Source: Photobacterium obscurum (GTDB taxonomy: Bacteria; Pseudomonadota; Gammaproteobacteria; Enterobacterales; Vibrionaceae). From it: 64,000 nt of DNA. Below are positions 1-10,405 of this stretch, in pieces. A model generated the notes under the pieces. The model was not told the DNA's origin and ran no database searches. It saw nothing but the letters and a program-made list of their open reading frames with translations. Location: positions 62,001 to 126,000 of the forward strand of contig NZ_JAKRRW010000014.1 of assembly GCF_026191635.1 (NCBI RefSeq). Direction: 5' to 3'. Numbering within the stretch: position 1 is the first letter of the stretch; every line of letters starts with the position of its first letter. Made by a program: the position numbers and the translations under genes.

Positions 1-1
1 A

Positions 2-1454
<1,453 letters not shown>

Positions 1455-1486
1455 TCTCCCCTTGTATCGATGCTAAAGCCGAATAT

Positions 1487-1515
1487 AAAAAAGCCTCGCA
1501 CAGCGAGGCTTTTTT
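1487..1515. terminator. Bidirectional terminator between murA and degS
   Basis: The stem GCCTCGC/GCGAGGC with loop ACA is flanked by six A on the left and six T on the right. It can therefore end both the plus-strand murA transcript and the minus-strand degS transcript, which converge here. Confidence 0.9.
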
Positions 1516-1533
1516 AGGTTTAGGTCATCTGCT

Positions 1534-2601
1534 TTAATAGCCATTTGGCTCGTCGGCAATCCGCACCGATAGTGTTGTCGGCAAGCCATTACGCAGCACT
1601 TTCATCTCAATGTCATTGCCTGGGCGAAGCTCGGTGACAATGTCCAATACGTTTCTTCGGTCGGTGACCTTCTTGCCGTCAATCTCAATCAAGATGTCCT
1701 GTACCTGAAACCCAGCCTTGGCTGCCGGGCCATTCGGATCCATGCCTATCACAATGATCCCGCTGACTTGTTCGGCATCATAGAGCCGTGCCATTACCGG
1801 ATTGATATCTCTTGCCTCGATGCCAATATAGCCACGGATCACTCTACCGTCAGCAATCAGTTTGTTCATGATCTTCTGGGTAAGCTTATAAGGGATGGCG
1901 AAAGAAATACCGTAGGTTTCAATATCAGTTGCCTGTTGAAAAGAGGCGGTGTTAATTCCCACCAGTTCGCCACGAGTGTTGACCAGTGCGCCGCCAGAGT
2001 TGCCGTCATTGATGGCGGCATCGGTTTGCAGAAAATCCTGGCGACCATAGAAACTCATACCGGAGCGGCCGGTGGCGGAAATGATTCCGTAAGTGGTGGT
2101 CTGCCCTAGATTGTACGGGTTGCCGATGGCCAGTACGACATCGCCGACGGCAGGCTGGTAGTCGGTGCTAAGAGGAATAACCGGTAAATTCTCTGCCTGG
2201 ATTTTTAGAACGGCAATATCCGTACGTTGATCCTTGCCAATCAGTTGGGCGGTGAAGATACGCCCATCCTGTAGCGCAGCAATGACCTGATCAGCCTCGG
2301 CAACAACATGGTAATTGGTGACGATATACCCTTTGTCGCTCATGATCACGCCTGACCCGAGTCCTTGGGTACTCAGTTTTAATCGATCCTCGGCATTGTA
2401 GCGGCGGTTATAAATGTTAACCACGGCTGGGGAGGCTCGGCGTACGGCAAAGTTGTATGAAAGCTGCCCCTGATTGGTTTCCACCGGCGCCAAGGTGGCT
2501 GGTGCCTGTATCATCTGGGTGCGGAGATCTGGAAAAATAACCAGCAAAGCAATAGCCGTGACGACACCAAGAAAAATGGATCGACCAATAAAAGCCAGCA
2601 T
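1534..2601 (-). CDS. degS: Inner-membrane-anchored serine protease DegS
   Basis: DegS is the site-1 protease that senses misfolded outer-membrane porins through its PDZ domain and cleaves the anti-sigma factor RseA, starting the sigma-E envelope stress response. The protein is 355 residues, the same length as in E. coli. It has an N-terminal membrane anchor (about residues 4-23), a trypsin-like domain with His98 (TNYHV), Asp128 (RTDIAVLK) and Ser202 (DGNSGGALV), then one PDZ domain from about residue 265. The frame is open 34 codons further upstream, but I chose the ATG at 2601. It follows GGGGAG and puts the membrane anchor at the start. degQ lies directly upstream on the same strand. Confidence 0.95.
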   Translation of the reverse strand: MLAFIGRSIFLGVVTAIALLVIFPDLRTQMIQAPATLAPVETNQGQLSYNFAVRRASPAVVNIYNRRYNAEDRLKLSTQGLGSGVIMSDKGYIVTNYHVVAEADQVIAALQDGRIFTAQLIGKDQRTDIAVLKIQAENLPVIPLSTDYQPAVGDVVLAIGNPYNLGQTTTYGIISATGRSGMSFYGRQDFLQTDAAINDGNSGGALVNTRGELVGINTASFQQATDIETYGISFAIPYKLTQKIMNKLIADGRVIRGYIGIEARDINPVMARLYDAEQVSGIIVIGMDPNGPAAKAGFQVQDILIEIDGKKVTDRRNVLDIVTELRPGNDIEMKVLRNGLPTTLSVRIADEPNGY

Positions 2602-2796
2602 GCTTGCTCCCCTGAAACGAAATAACGGCAATACACGTGTAGTGCAATATAAGAATAATCGGATGAGGATATCATTACCGCGTCTAGATACCAAACTGAA
2701 CAAGGTTGTAACAGAAAGGGGGGGATGGGGGGAATAACCTATCAGGTTAGTGCACTAAATTCCCTGGTGGTATCACAATGGGTGATTATTCCTGAA

Positions 2797-2844
2797 GGGG
2801 AAGGGGAAGGGGAAGGGGAAGGGGAAGGGGAAGGGGAAGGGGAA
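2797..2844. repeat. (GGGGAA)8 hexanucleotide tandem array
   Basis: Eight uninterrupted GGGGAA units run from 2797 to 2844, preceded by GAA and followed by the degenerate unit GTGGGA. The G-rich strand is the plus strand, which is the template for the leftward degQ/degS transcript, so the RNA would carry UUCCCC repeats. Four or more G-tracts of four bases could form a quadruplex on the template strand. The array lies about 195 bases upstream of degS and outside any coding frame. Copy number is likely to vary by slippage. Confidence 0.95.
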
Positions 2845-2875
2845 GTGGGAGGCTGAGAGATACCGAAAAGGCAAA

Positions 2876-2897
2876 GTCGGGCCATTGCTGGCCCGAC
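2876..2897 (-). terminator. Hairpin after degQ, possible terminator
   Basis: A perfect 8-bp stem, GTCGGGCC/GGCCCGAC with loop ATTGCT, lies directly after the degQ stop. In the minus direction it is followed only by a mixed CTTTGCCTTTT stretch, so termination may be weak, leaving some read-through into degS. Confidence 0.6.
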
Positions 2898-2903
2898 GTA
2901 GAG

Positions 2904-4271
2904 TTAACGGATAATAAGATAAAGAATATTGTTGCCACGCTTTACTTCCAGCGCGAGCACATTGGGTTTTTGCTCAAGGGCTTTGCGTAACTCCCCCAAA
3001 TTGCGGATAGACTGGCGGTTGAGGCCAAGGATAATGTCATCCTTCTGCAGGCCGTAGCGGGCAGCAAGAGACTTGTCATCAATATGGGTGACTTTGACCC
3101 CTTTGATACCATCGTCAGCCGTGGTGTTGGCAAATTCCGCTCCATCGAGTCCCTGATGGAGGGTTGCTGCTTTGACCTTGTTCTGGGTGACTTCTTGCAG
3201 GGTTACCGAAACGGTTTGCTTGTTACCGTCACGAACGATACCCAGCGTGGTCTTTTTGCCTGCGCCCAGGGTGGCAATTTTCGCCCGGAGTTCACCGAAG
3301 GTACGGATCTGCTTACCGTTTACCGACACAATAATATCACCGGCTTTCAGTCCGGCTTTTTCTGCAGCTGATCCTGGCATAACCTGGTTGATGAAGGCAC
3401 CATGGTTGGTTTCATAGCCAAAGGCTTCTGCAAGCTCAGAGGTGAGTTCGCCACCCTGAACGCCGAGCACACCACGTTTGACTTCACCGTACTCGAGAAT
3501 TTGGTCGGTCAGGTTTTTCACCATATTGACCGGGATCGCGAAGCCGATCCCGACATTGCCGCCGTTTGGCCCCAGAATGGCAGTGTTGATACCAATGAGT
3601 TCACCGTTGAGGTTGACCAGGGCACCACCGGAGTTTCCGCTGTTGATGGCCGCATCGGTTTGGATGAAGTTTTCGAAATTCTCTATGTTCAGGCCGCTAC
3701 GGCCAAGTGCAGAAACAATACCTGAGGTGACGGTCTGGCCGAGGCCAAATGGATTGCCGATGGCGACGGCGAAATCGCCGACACGCAGGTTGTCGGAGTC
3801 TGCTAACTTAATTTCGGCGAGGTTCTTGCTCTTTTCAACTTTTAGCAGGGCAATATCGGACATTTCGTCGCTACCGATTAATTCTGCGGACAGCTCCCGA
3901 CCGTCATGCAGCTGCACCATGATTTTGTTGGCACCGTTAATCACGTGGTGGTTGGTGACGATATAGCCTTTGTCTGCATCTACAATGACACCGGAACCCA
4001 AACCGCGGAAAGGCTGTTCACGAAGTTGTTCTTCAGGAAAGTCAGGGCCAAAGAAAAAGCGGAAGGTTTCTGGCAGGCGCTGTTTTGAGATCTGCTTGCC
4101 TTCGACGGCAATGCTGACCACCGCAGGGGTGACTTGCTCCAGCATCGGGGCAAGGCTGGGTAGCTGTTGGCCATTGGTTGAAAGAGGTAGTGCAGCAGTT
4201 GCAGTAACAGGGGTAATAACAGAACTGATGCCGAGTGCCAATGCACTGAATACAAGCAAAGGTTTTTTCAT
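2904..4271 (-). CDS. degQ: Periplasmic serine endoprotease DegQ (HtrA family)
   Basis: DegQ is a periplasmic protease and chaperone that degrades unfolded envelope proteins as a cage-like oligomer. The 455-residue length equals E. coli DegQ. A cleavable signal peptide covers about residues 1-27 (ending TATAA). The protease domain carries His109 (TNHHV), Asp139 (MSDIALLK) and Ser214 (SGNSGGALV). Two PDZ domains follow (about 260-350 and 370-455), which distinguishes it from single-PDZ DegS. There is no long Q-linker insertion of the DegP type, so DegQ is the better name. It is the first gene of a degQ-degS pair on the minus strand, the usual gammaproteobacterial order. Confidence 0.95.
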   Translation of the reverse strand: MKKPLLVFSALALGISSVITPVTATAALPLSTNGQQLPSLAPMLEQVTPAVVSIAVEGKQISKQRLPETFRFFFGPDFPEEQLREQPFRGLGSGVIVDADKGYIVTNHHVINGANKIMVQLHDGRELSAELIGSDEMSDIALLKVEKSKNLAEIKLADSDNLRVGDFAVAIGNPFGLGQTVTSGIVSALGRSGLNIENFENFIQTDAAINSGNSGGALVNLNGELIGINTAILGPNGGNVGIGFAIPVNMVKNLTDQILEYGEVKRGVLGVQGGELTSELAEAFGYETNHGAFINQVMPGSAAEKAGLKAGDIIVSVNGKQIRTFGELRAKIATLGAGKKTTLGIVRDGNKQTVSVTLQEVTQNKVKAATLHQGLDGAEFANTTADDGIKGVKVTHIDDKSLAARYGLQKDDIILGLNRQSIRNLGELRKALEQKPNVLALEVKRGNNILYLIIR

Positions 4272-4407
4272 TATTACTAAACTCCGGTTTTACAAGTAGT
4301 AGTACCATTTCAAGATGATATAAAGATTTAAGAATCAATCATCAATATAGAGAATCGGTATTAGCTATGACTTAAAAACCGGCGTTTAGTTCCTAGATAG
4401 TATAGAT

Positions 4408-4830
4408 TTAGCTCGCTTTCGGCTCTTCAGCGATTTTTTCGGGTTCGTCTTTTAGCAGGCCAGTGGCGCCATTGGCATAATCACGGGGCTGATCTTGTAC
4501 ATCGCCAGTTTCCGTGACTGGTGTCAGGGTGCTGATGCGGCGCGAAAAGGGATTGTCCTGGTCTGGAAGGTTCGGCATCAATTCAGTTGATGTCTTTGCC
4601 ATGTGCTCATACAGCTTGCTGTAATCTTTCGCAATGTTATCGAGCAGCTCTGAACTACGGGCAAAGTGATCCACCAGCTCTTGGCGGTATTGCTCAAGTT
4701 CGTATTTTGACTTATCCAGGTCTTTCTTTAGCTCTTTTTGTTGTTTTAAGCTTTTATTGCCTAGGCGAGCTGCAAAAGCACCTACAATTGCACCAGCGGC
4801 AAAAATGAGAAGCGCATAAATCCAAGCCAT
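4408..4830 (-). CDS. zapG: ZapG (YhcB), DUF1043 inner-membrane division protein
   Basis: The protein has 140 residues: one N-terminal membrane helix (about 3-22, with a glycine-alanine face), a charged coiled coil (about 25-85, rich in K, E and Q), and a disordered acidic tail rich in P, D and E. This is the layout of E. coli YhcB, recently named ZapG, which links envelope synthesis with cell elongation and division. The gene sits upstream of degQ on the minus strand with a 136-base gap and diverges from zapE, as in E. coli. No catalytic residues are expected. The identity is supported by both architecture and context. Confidence 0.9.
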   Translation of the reverse strand: MAWIYALLIFAAGAIVGAFAARLGNKSLKQQKELKKDLDKSKYELEQYRQELVDHFARSSELLDNIAKDYSKLYEHMAKTSTELMPNLPDQDNPFSRRISTLTPVTETGDVQDQPRDYANGATGLLKDEPEKIAEEPKAS

Positions 4831-5072
4831 GAAAAACTCCTTGTGACTTAATGAAAACCAAGTTATTTATGTCGGTTTACTATAACAGTGGCAGCAAATA
4901 AAGCCGTTAGGGCATGCCAATACCGACGGGTCTTTCCTGTTGTATACCAGAGAGATTAATTGGTGCTGAATGGCAGCCATTTAATCGGTTACGTATTGTT
5001 ACTATACATGCACAATCGCGGCCATGGTACTATCTGATGCCAAAGATGGGATGAATGGAGTAGCGAGAAGGG

Positions 5073-6173
5073 ATGACACCGCAGCAAAAATATCAACAGG
5101 ATCTCGAGCGTACAGATTTTATCGCCGATCAAGCACAGGCGAATGCTGTTGCCCACCTTGATGAACTCTATCACCGGATGCTAGCACCCAAACCCGAGGT
5201 AAAGCCGACATTGTTGTCACGGCTGTTCAGGCGCGAGCCGCAAGTTGATGCCACTCCGGTAAAAGGGTTGTACTTCTGGGGGGGCGTCGGGCGGGGAAAG
5301 ACCTATCTCGTAGACATGTTTTTTGAGTGTCTGCCTGTCAAGCGAAAAATGCGCGTCCACTTTCACCGTTTCATGCACCGAGTACACCATGAGCTGCAGC
5401 AGCTCTCTGCGCAGCCGGATCCACTAGAATTAGTCGCCGAGCAGTTCAAGGCTGAAACCGATATTATCTGTTTTGATGAATTTTTTGTGTCCGATATTAC
5501 CGATGCAATGATCCTCGGAACATTATTCGATGCCTTGTTCAGGCGTGGGATTACGCTGGTGGCGACCTCAAATATTCCGCCGGACGAGTTGTATCGCAAT
5601 GGCTTGCAACGTGCCCGCTTTCTGCCGGCGATAGCCCTTATCAACCAGCACTGCGAGATCGTTAATGTTGACTCCGGCACCGACTATCGTCTGCGTACTC
5701 TCGAGCAGGCTGAGATCTATCATTATCCGCTCGAGCAGCAGGCGGAAGACAATATCGAGCAGTATTTTGCTCAATTGAGTGTCGAGCCAAGAACGCAGGA
5801 CAAGGCGATAGAGGTCAACAACCGTTCTTTGCCCACCCGACATGAGGCGGACGGGGTGGTGCATTTTACCTTTCACACTTTATGCCAAACGCCTCGCAGC
5901 CAGAATGACTATATGGAGATCGCCCGTATCTATCACACGGTGCTGGTCTCGGAGGTGATTCAAATGGGGGAGAAGGAAGACGACGCGGCGCGTCGCTTTA
6001 TTGCCATGGTCGATGAATTCTACGAGCGCAATGTAAAACTGATTATGTCTGCCCAGACAGATTTGAATCAGCTGTATCAGGATGGGCGACTGGAGTTTGA
6101 GTTCAAACGCTGTTGCTCCCGGTTGATTGAAATGCAAAGTCACGATTATCTGGCCAAGCCCCATTTGGCTTAA
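5073..6173 (+). CDS. zapE: Cell division ATPase ZapE (AFG1-like)
   Basis: ZapE is an AFG1-type AAA ATPase that acts on the Z ring late in constriction and under low oxygen or heat. The 366 residues are close to the usual 375. The Walker A motif GGVGRGKT falls at residues 70-77, and the Walker B motif IICFDEF follows about 60 residues later. The start ATG at 5073 follows GAGAAGGG at a normal distance. It diverges from zapG across 242 bases that should hold both promoters. I see no strong consensus promoter there and no departure from the family. Confidence 0.95.
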   Translation: MTPQQKYQQDLERTDFIADQAQANAVAHLDELYHRMLAPKPEVKPTLLSRLFRREPQVDATPVKGLYFWGGVGRGKTYLVDMFFECLPVKRKMRVHFHRFMHRVHHELQQLSAQPDPLELVAEQFKAETDIICFDEFFVSDITDAMILGTLFDALFRRGITLVATSNIPPDELYRNGLQRARFLPAIALINQHCEIVNVDSGTDYRLRTLEQAEIYHYPLEQQAEDNIEQYFAQLSVEPRTQDKAIEVNNRSLPTRHEADGVVHFTFHTLCQTPRSQNDYMEIARIYHTVLVSEVIQMGEKEDDAARRFIAMVDEFYERNVKLIMSAQTDLNQLYQDGRLEFEFKRCCSRLIEMQSHDYLAKPHLA

Positions 6174-6383
6174 AGTTGCTGATTGAGCTGGTTGCCAGTA
6201 GCTGCTTGTAACAATGAGGTGTTAGTGCTGTCATCGTGACTCATGTGGATAGCGCGGCTTAGCATTTTTATACGTTTGGGCGTTTGGTGCGGGTAAATAT
6301 CCGCTGATAAATTGGTCAAAAACGCCTGATTTTTACCTCGAAAGGGCCAAAGAGAAAAAAACGCATTTTTTTTTGAAAAAAAG

Positions 6384-6412
6384 GTGATTTTTTCTCCACC
6401 CTTCCCTATAAT
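6384..6412 (+). promoter_or_regulatory. Promoter of rplM-rpsI
   Basis: A perfect TATAAT lies at 6407-6412. The -35 position 17 bases upstream reads GGTGAT (6384-6389), a weak match, set in an A/T-rich region that could act as an UP element. The G/C-rich stretch just after the -10 (TTGCGACCC) resembles the discriminators of ribosomal promoters. Transcription would begin near 6420, giving a leader of about 125 bases. Confidence 0.7.
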
Positions 6413-6419
6413 CTTGCGA

Positions 6420-6545
6420 CCCACCGTACCTGTGACGGCGTAAGCCGGGAGCACCAACCGCTCGAAGGGGTGATGACTGGGCTCTTAACAGAAGGAACGC
6501 AAGTTCCATAAGTGAATCAATTTTTAATATTGGGTAAGAATTAGC
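6420..6545 (+). promoter_or_regulatory. Structured rplM leader, probable L13 autoregulatory element
   Basis: The untranslated leader contains complementary segments (GGGAGCACC with GGTG and GGGCTC) and a GNRA-type hairpin GGAAC-GCAA-GTTCC at 6494-6507. In E. coli the rplM leader is bound by L13, which represses its own operon. Position and structure suggest the same element here. The match was made by eye; a covariance search with the Rfam L13 leader model would decide. Confidence 0.45.
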
Positions 6546-6974
6546 ATGAAAACTTTCGTTGCTAAACCAGAAACTGTAAAACGTGACTGGTACGTTGTTG
6601 ACGCTGAAGGTAAAACTCTTGGTCGTCTAGCAACTGAAATCGCATCTCGTCTACGTGGTAAGCATAAGCCGGAGTACACTCCGCACGTTGACACTGGTGA
6701 CTACATCGTAGTTATCAACGCAGAAAAAGTTGCTGTAACTGGCGCTAAGAAGACTGACAAAATGTACCACCACCACACTGGTTACATCGGTGGTCTGAAG
6801 TCAATCAGCTTCGAGAAGCTTATCGATAAGAAGCCAGAAATGGTTATCGAAACTGCTGTTAAAGGCATGCTTCCTAAAGGTCCTCTAGGCCGTGCTATGT
6901 ACCGTAAGCTTAAAGTTTACGCAGGTACAGAGCACAACCATGCTGCACAGCAGCCTAAAGTACTAGACATCTAA
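6546..6974 (+). CDS. rplM: 50S ribosomal protein L13
   Basis: L13 is an early-assembly protein of the large ribosomal subunit. The 142-residue product has the standard length, with the typical N-terminus [20 protein letters not shown] and the conserved MLPKGPLGR and [13 protein letters not shown] segments. Codon use is strongly biased (CGT, GGT, many CTA/CTT codons), as expected for a highly expressed gene. It forms an operon with rpsI, whose start lies 15 bases after the stop, under one upstream promoter and one downstream terminator. Confidence 0.99.
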   Translation: MKTFVAKPETVKRDWYVVDAEGKTLGRLATEIASRLRGKHKPEYTPHVDTGDYIVVINAEKVAVTGAKKTDKMYHHHTGYIGGLKSISFEKLIDKKPEMVIETAVKGMLPKGPLGRAMYRKLKVYAGTEHNHAAQQPKVLDI

Positions 6975-6989
6975 TTGGGGAAGATGACA

Positions 6990-7382
6990 ATGGCAGAGAA
7001 TCAATACTACGGCACTGGTCGCCGCAAAAGCTCAGCTGCTCGTGTTTTCGTTAAACCGGGTACTGGCAACATCGTAATCAACAAGCGTAGCCTTGAAGAA
7101 TACTTCGGTCGTGAAACTGCTCGCATGGTTGTTCGTCAGCCACTTGAGCTAGTTGAAATGACTGAGAAACTTGACCTATACATCACTGTTAAAGGTGGTG
7201 GTATCACTGGTCAGTCAGGTGCTATCCGTCACGGTATCACTCGTGCTCTTATGGAGTACGATGAGACTCTACGTCCTACTCTACGCGCTGCGGGTTACGT
7301 TACTCGTGATGCACGTAAAGTTGAGCGTAAGAAAGTTGGTCTACGTAAAGCACGTCGCCGTCCACAGTTCTCTAAGCGTTAA
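6990..7382 (+). CDS. rpsI: 30S ribosomal protein S9
   Basis: S9 binds the 3' domain of 16S rRNA, and its C-terminal tail reaches the P-site tRNA. With the ATG at 6990 the product has 130 residues, the E. coli length, beginning [20 protein letters not shown] and ending with the invariant RRPQFSKR tail. The frame is open a few codons further upstream, but the 6990 start follows GGGGAAG (6977-6983) at 6 bases and gives the conserved N-terminus. It is the second gene of the rplM-rpsI operon and is followed by a strong terminator. Confidence 0.98.
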   Translation: MAENQYYGTGRRKSSAARVFVKPGTGNIVINKRSLEEYFGRETARMVVRQPLELVEMTEKLDLYITVKGGGITGQSGAIRHGITRALMEYDETLRPTLRAAGYVTRDARKVERKKVGLRKARRRPQFSKR

Positions 7383-7424
7383 TATTACGCTCCAGAATTT
7401 ATTCTGGTTACTGTGTGCAGAAAA

Positions 7425-7452
7425 GCTCAACCTTCGGGTTGGGCTTTTTTTT
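7425..7452 (+). terminator. Terminator of rplM-rpsI
   Basis: The stem GCTCAACC/GGTTGGGC closes on a TTCG tetraloop and is followed by eight T: a canonical intrinsic terminator. Confidence 0.95.
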
Positions 7453-7565
7453 ATCCTTAAACCCTCCCCTTAACCTCCGAAATACCTCGTCTGAATCCAC
7501 TTTGCAGTAATTTTGAAACAAAAAGAACATACCTCTCACATTTGTTGCGGAAAGGTAGCTTTATC

Positions 7566-7594
7566 TTGTCAAAAAGTGGGGTTTTATTTATCAT
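7566..7594 (+). promoter_or_regulatory. Candidate promoter of petABC
   Basis: TTGTCA (7566-7571) and TATCAT (7589-7594) are separated by exactly 17 bases, a good sigma-70 match. They lie about 135 bases upstream of the petA start. Confidence 0.6.
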
Positions 7595-7729
7595 TTGGCG
7601 CGATAAACAACAGTTTGAGAATGTAACAAACTATCTGTTGTTTCTTTCCGTTGAAAGTTAGCCGTAAGCTCCAGGGACGCCAAGGGACATAATAATAATC
7701 CAAAGCGGGAGCACATGGGAGAATGTTGG

Positions 7730-8320
7730 ATGAGCAATGCGCCAGTAAGTAACGGCCGCCGCCGCTTCCTGACTGCGACGACTTCGGTTGTTGGAGGCTT
7801 GGGTGCAGTCGCTGTAGCTGTGCCTTTTATCAAATCCTGGAACCCGAGCGCGAAAGCAAAAGCCGCCGGTGCGCCAGTAGAAGTCGATATCAGTAAGTTG
7901 GAAGATGGCCAAATGGTACGCGTCGAGTGGCGCGGTAAGCCTGTTTGGGTCGTGCGTCGTAGTGATGCAATTTTAGAAGAGTTGGGTGGCCATGACGGCC
8001 AGCTCCGTGATCCGTCTTCGGATGAACCGCAGCAACCCGAATATGCCCAGAATAAATTTCGTTCAGTTAAACCTGAAATATTTTTAGCCGTAGGTATTTG
8101 TACCCACCTCGGCTGTTCCCCTACTTATCTGCCTGATAGCTTTAGCGAGCAGGTGAGCGGTGTGAGTGCAGGTTTCTTCTGCCCTTGTCACGGCTCCAAG
8201 TTCGATATGGCCGGCCGGGTGTTTGCAGGGGTACCAGCACCGCTTAACTTGGTGGTACCGCCTCATACGTTCCTGGATGATAACACTATTCTAGTGGGTC
8301 TTGATGAGGAGGCAGCCTAA
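7730..8320 (+). CDS. petA: Ubiquinol-cytochrome c reductase iron-sulfur subunit (Rieske protein)
   Basis: PetA is the Rieske [2Fe-2S] subunit of the cytochrome bc1 complex and accepts electrons from ubiquinol at the Qo site. The 196-residue protein has a twin-arginine-type N-terminus ([10 protein letters not shown]) and one anchor helix, then a periplasmic domain with the two cluster motifs CTHLGCSP and CPCHGSKFD, both with intact Cys and His ligands. The frame opens 5 codons earlier, but the ATG at 7730 gives the usual MSNAPV start. The stop overlaps the petB start by one base (TAATG), indicating translational coupling. Confidence 0.96.
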   Translation: MSNAPVSNGRRRFLTATTSVVGGLGAVAVAVPFIKSWNPSAKAKAAGAPVEVDISKLEDGQMVRVEWRGKPVWVVRRSDAILEELGGHDGQLRDPSSDEPQQPEYAQNKFRSVKPEIFLAVGICTHLGCSPTYLPDSFSEQVSGVSAGFFCPCHGSKFDMAGRVFAGVPAPLNLVVPPHTFLDDNTILVGLDEEAA

Positions 8321-9585
8321 TGGAAGCTCTGCTCGGTTGGATTGAAAAACGTTTGCCAGTGATGGATGCCTACAAAAAGCATCTGTCAGAATACCCGATG
8401 CCGAAGAACTTTAACTTCTGGTATCTATTTGGCTCGTTGGCGATGCTGGTACTGGTTAATCAGATTATTACCGGTATCTGGCTAACGATGAACTATATCC
8501 CGTCCGGCGAAGGGGCCTTTGCCTCGGTCGAGTACATCATGCGTGATGTCGAGTACGGTTGGCTGCTTCGTTATATGCACTCGACAGGCGCCTCGGCGTT
8601 TTTCGTGGTCATCTACCTGCACATGTTCCGCGGTTTGATCTACGGCTCATACCAGAAGCCTCGTGAGCTGCTGTGGCTGTTCGGTATGCTGATCTTTCTG
8701 GTACTGATGGCTGAAGCCTTTATGGGCTACCTATTGCCATGGGGCCAGATGTCATACTGGGGGGCTCAGGTAATCATTTCGCTGTTTGGTGCTATCCCTG
8801 TTATTGGCGATGATCTGACACTGTGGATCCGTGGTGACTATGTCATTTCGGGCGCGACACTGAACCGCTTCTTTGCCTTACACGTTATCGCATTGCCTAT
8901 CGTATTGTTGCTACTGGTTGTTTTGCACATTCTGGCATTGCATGAGGTGGGGTCGAACAACCCGGACGGCATCGAGACCAAGCTGCCAAAAGGCAGTAAG
9001 GGCGAAGGTTACAAAACTCAGTTCCCATTCCACAAGAACTACAGCGGTAAATACGACATTATCGACTCAATCCCGTTCCATCCGTACGGTACGGTGAAAG
9101 ATATGGTCGGTATTGCAGTCTTCCTGTTCTTCTTCTGCTATGTGCTGTTCTTCAACCCGGAAATGGGCGGCTACTTCCTTGAGCCACCTAACTTTGAAGC
9201 GGCTAACCCGCTGAAGACGCCTGAGCACATTGCCCCAGTTTGGTATTTCACCCCGTTCTACGCGATTTTGCGTGCAGTACCGGACAAGCTGCTAGGTGTT
9301 ATCGCGATGGGGGCATCGATTGTGGTGCTGTTTCTGTTGCCATGGCTGGATCGCTGTAAGGTTCGCTCTTACCGCTACCGCAGCAAGTTCCACCTGATCA
9401 ACATTGTCCAGTTCACTATCAGCTTTGTTGCGCTGGGTGTATTGGGTGCGCTGCCTGCGACGCCAACTTATACCTTGCTGGCACAGATTTTCAGCCTGGG
9501 TTACTTCATGTTCTTCGTCCTGCTGTATTTCTACAGTAAAAACGAAGCAACCAAACCGCTACCAGAGAGGGTGACATTCAAATGA
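8320..9585 (+). CDS. petB: Cytochrome b subunit of the bc1 complex
   Basis: PetB is the multi-span membrane subunit of bc1 that holds hemes bL and bH and both quinone sites. The 421 residues contain the expected hydrophobic helices and heme-ligand histidines (RYMHSTGAS, YLHMFRG, HVIALP, LHILALH). The Qo-site segment reads PVWYFTPFYA, the form of the PEWY motif seen in several proteobacteria. The length fits a full-length, unsplit cytochrome b. It overlaps petA by one base and petC by four (ATGA), so the three are translated as one unit. Confidence 0.97.
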   Translation: MEALLGWIEKRLPVMDAYKKHLSEYPMPKNFNFWYLFGSLAMLVLVNQIITGIWLTMNYIPSGEGAFASVEYIMRDVEYGWLLRYMHSTGASAFFVVIYLHMFRGLIYGSYQKPRELLWLFGMLIFLVLMAEAFMGYLLPWGQMSYWGAQVIISLFGAIPVIGDDLTLWIRGDYVISGATLNRFFALHVIALPIVLLLLVVLHILALHEVGSNNPDGIETKLPKGSKGEGYKTQFPFHKNYSGKYDIIDSIPFHPYGTVKDMVGIAVFLFFFCYVLFFNPEMGGYFLEPPNFEAANPLKTPEHIAPVWYFTPFYAILRAVPDKLLGVIAMGASIVVLFLLPWLDRCKVRSYRYRSKFHLINIVQFTISFVALGVLGALPATPTYTLLAQIFSLGYFMFFVLLYFYSKNEATKPLPERVTFK

Positions 9586-10319
9586 AAAAATTGATTGTAA
9601 TGCTACTAGCTCTGTTGCCATCAATGGCTATGGCGGCTGGTGGAAACGTACATTTAGATGCAGTGAATAACGATCTGTCGGATAAGGCCTCGCTTCAGCG
9701 CGGTGCCCAGACATTCATGAACTACTGTTTTGGCTGTCATGCCACTCAGTATCAGCGTTATGAACGTGTGGCGACGGATATCGGTATCCCGCTGGATCTA
9801 ATGAAAGAGAACATGATCTTCGATAGTGAAGCGAAGATCGGCGATCTGATGACCAATGCTATTCCAACCGAATATGCAGCGGCTTCATTTGGTGCCCCGG
9901 CACCGGATCTGACTCTGGTTGCCCGTGTTCGCGGTACCGACTGGCTATACACCTATCTGCGTTCTTTCTATGCCGACCCAAGCCGTCCGTTTGGTGTCAA
10001 CAATGTGGTATTCCCGAGCGTGGGTATGCCGCATGTGCTAGAAGAGCTGCAGGGTGTGCCAACAAAAGTGTATGAAACACGCCTGGTTGATGGTGAGGAA
10101 GTACAGGAATATGTTGGCATTGAGTCGGATGGTACCGGTGAGCTGAACGCTGAAGAGTATGATGAAGCGGTTCGCGATCTGGTTAACTTCCTGGAGTATT
10201 CTGCTGAGCCGGTAAAACTAGAACGTCAGCGTCTGGGCTTATGGGTAATGGGCTTTATCGTAATATTCTTTGTACTAACATTACTGTTGAAGAAAGAATA
10301 TTGGCGTGATGTCCACTGA
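9582..10319 (+). CDS. petC: Cytochrome c1 of the bc1 complex
   Basis: PetC carries electrons from the Rieske protein to periplasmic cytochrome c. The 245-residue protein has a cleavable signal peptide (about 1-19, ending MAMAAGG) and the covalent heme motif CFGCH near residue 50. A C-terminal membrane anchor (about 217-236, WVMGFIVIFFVLTLLL) is followed by a basic tail. The axial methionine is probably in the VGMPHVL segment. It is the last gene of petABC, and the operon terminator follows within 60 bases. Confidence 0.96.
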   Translation: MKKLIVMLLALLPSMAMAAGGNVHLDAVNNDLSDKASLQRGAQTFMNYCFGCHATQYQRYERVATDIGIPLDLMKENMIFDSEAKIGDLMTNAIPTEYAAASFGAPAPDLTLVARVRGTDWLYTYLRSFYADPSRPFGVNNVVFPSVGMPHVLEELQGVPTKVYETRLVDGEEVQEYVGIESDGTGELNAEEYDEAVRDLVNFLEYSAEPVKLERQRLGLWVMGFIVIFFVLTLLLKKEYWRDVH

Positions 10320-10348
10320 TCAGGTAATCTAGTGGGTTAAGAATCTCG

Positions 10349-10378
10349 CAATGGGGGCTCGGGCCCCCGTTGCTTTTT
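10349..10378 (+). terminator. Terminator of petABC
   Basis: A 10-bp stem CAATGGGGGC/GCCCCCGTTG with one G-T pair and loop TCGG is followed by CTTTTT. It separates petC from sspA. Confidence 0.9.
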
Positions 10379-10405
10379 GTGTATATAAGTATACTGGAGG
10401 GGTTA

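Larger units (their letters stand above)
2602..2903. other. degQ-degS intergenic region
   Basis: About 300 bases without a gene lie between the stop of degQ and the start of degS. They hold a possible degQ terminator hairpin, the GGGGAA array, and a second G-rich stretch (about 2715-2734) on the plus strand. Any degS promoter should lie here, but I could not pick a convincing sigma-70 or sigma-E site. Confidence 0.6.
6174..6545 (+). other. zapE-rplM intergenic region: promoter and leader
   Basis: About 370 bases without a gene. The first part has no clear signal beyond A/T-rich runs around 6355-6392. The rplM promoter and its long structured leader fill the rest, from about 6384. A 95-codon minus-strand frame here shows no protein-like features and is not called. 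Confidence 0.7.
7383..7729 (+). other. rpsI-petA intergenic region
   Basis: This stretch of 347 bases holds the rpsI terminator, a good sigma-70 promoter for petABC and an untranslated leader of roughly 130 bases. No gene is seen in it. Confidence 0.7.

Noticed and set aside
6170..6457. 95-codon minus-strand frame before rplM
   Set aside because: It runs across the rplM promoter; the Lys/Phe-rich part comes from A/T runs.
7171..7473. 100-codon frame inside rpsI in another frame
   Set aside because: It is a shadow caused by the biased codons of the ribosomal protein gene.
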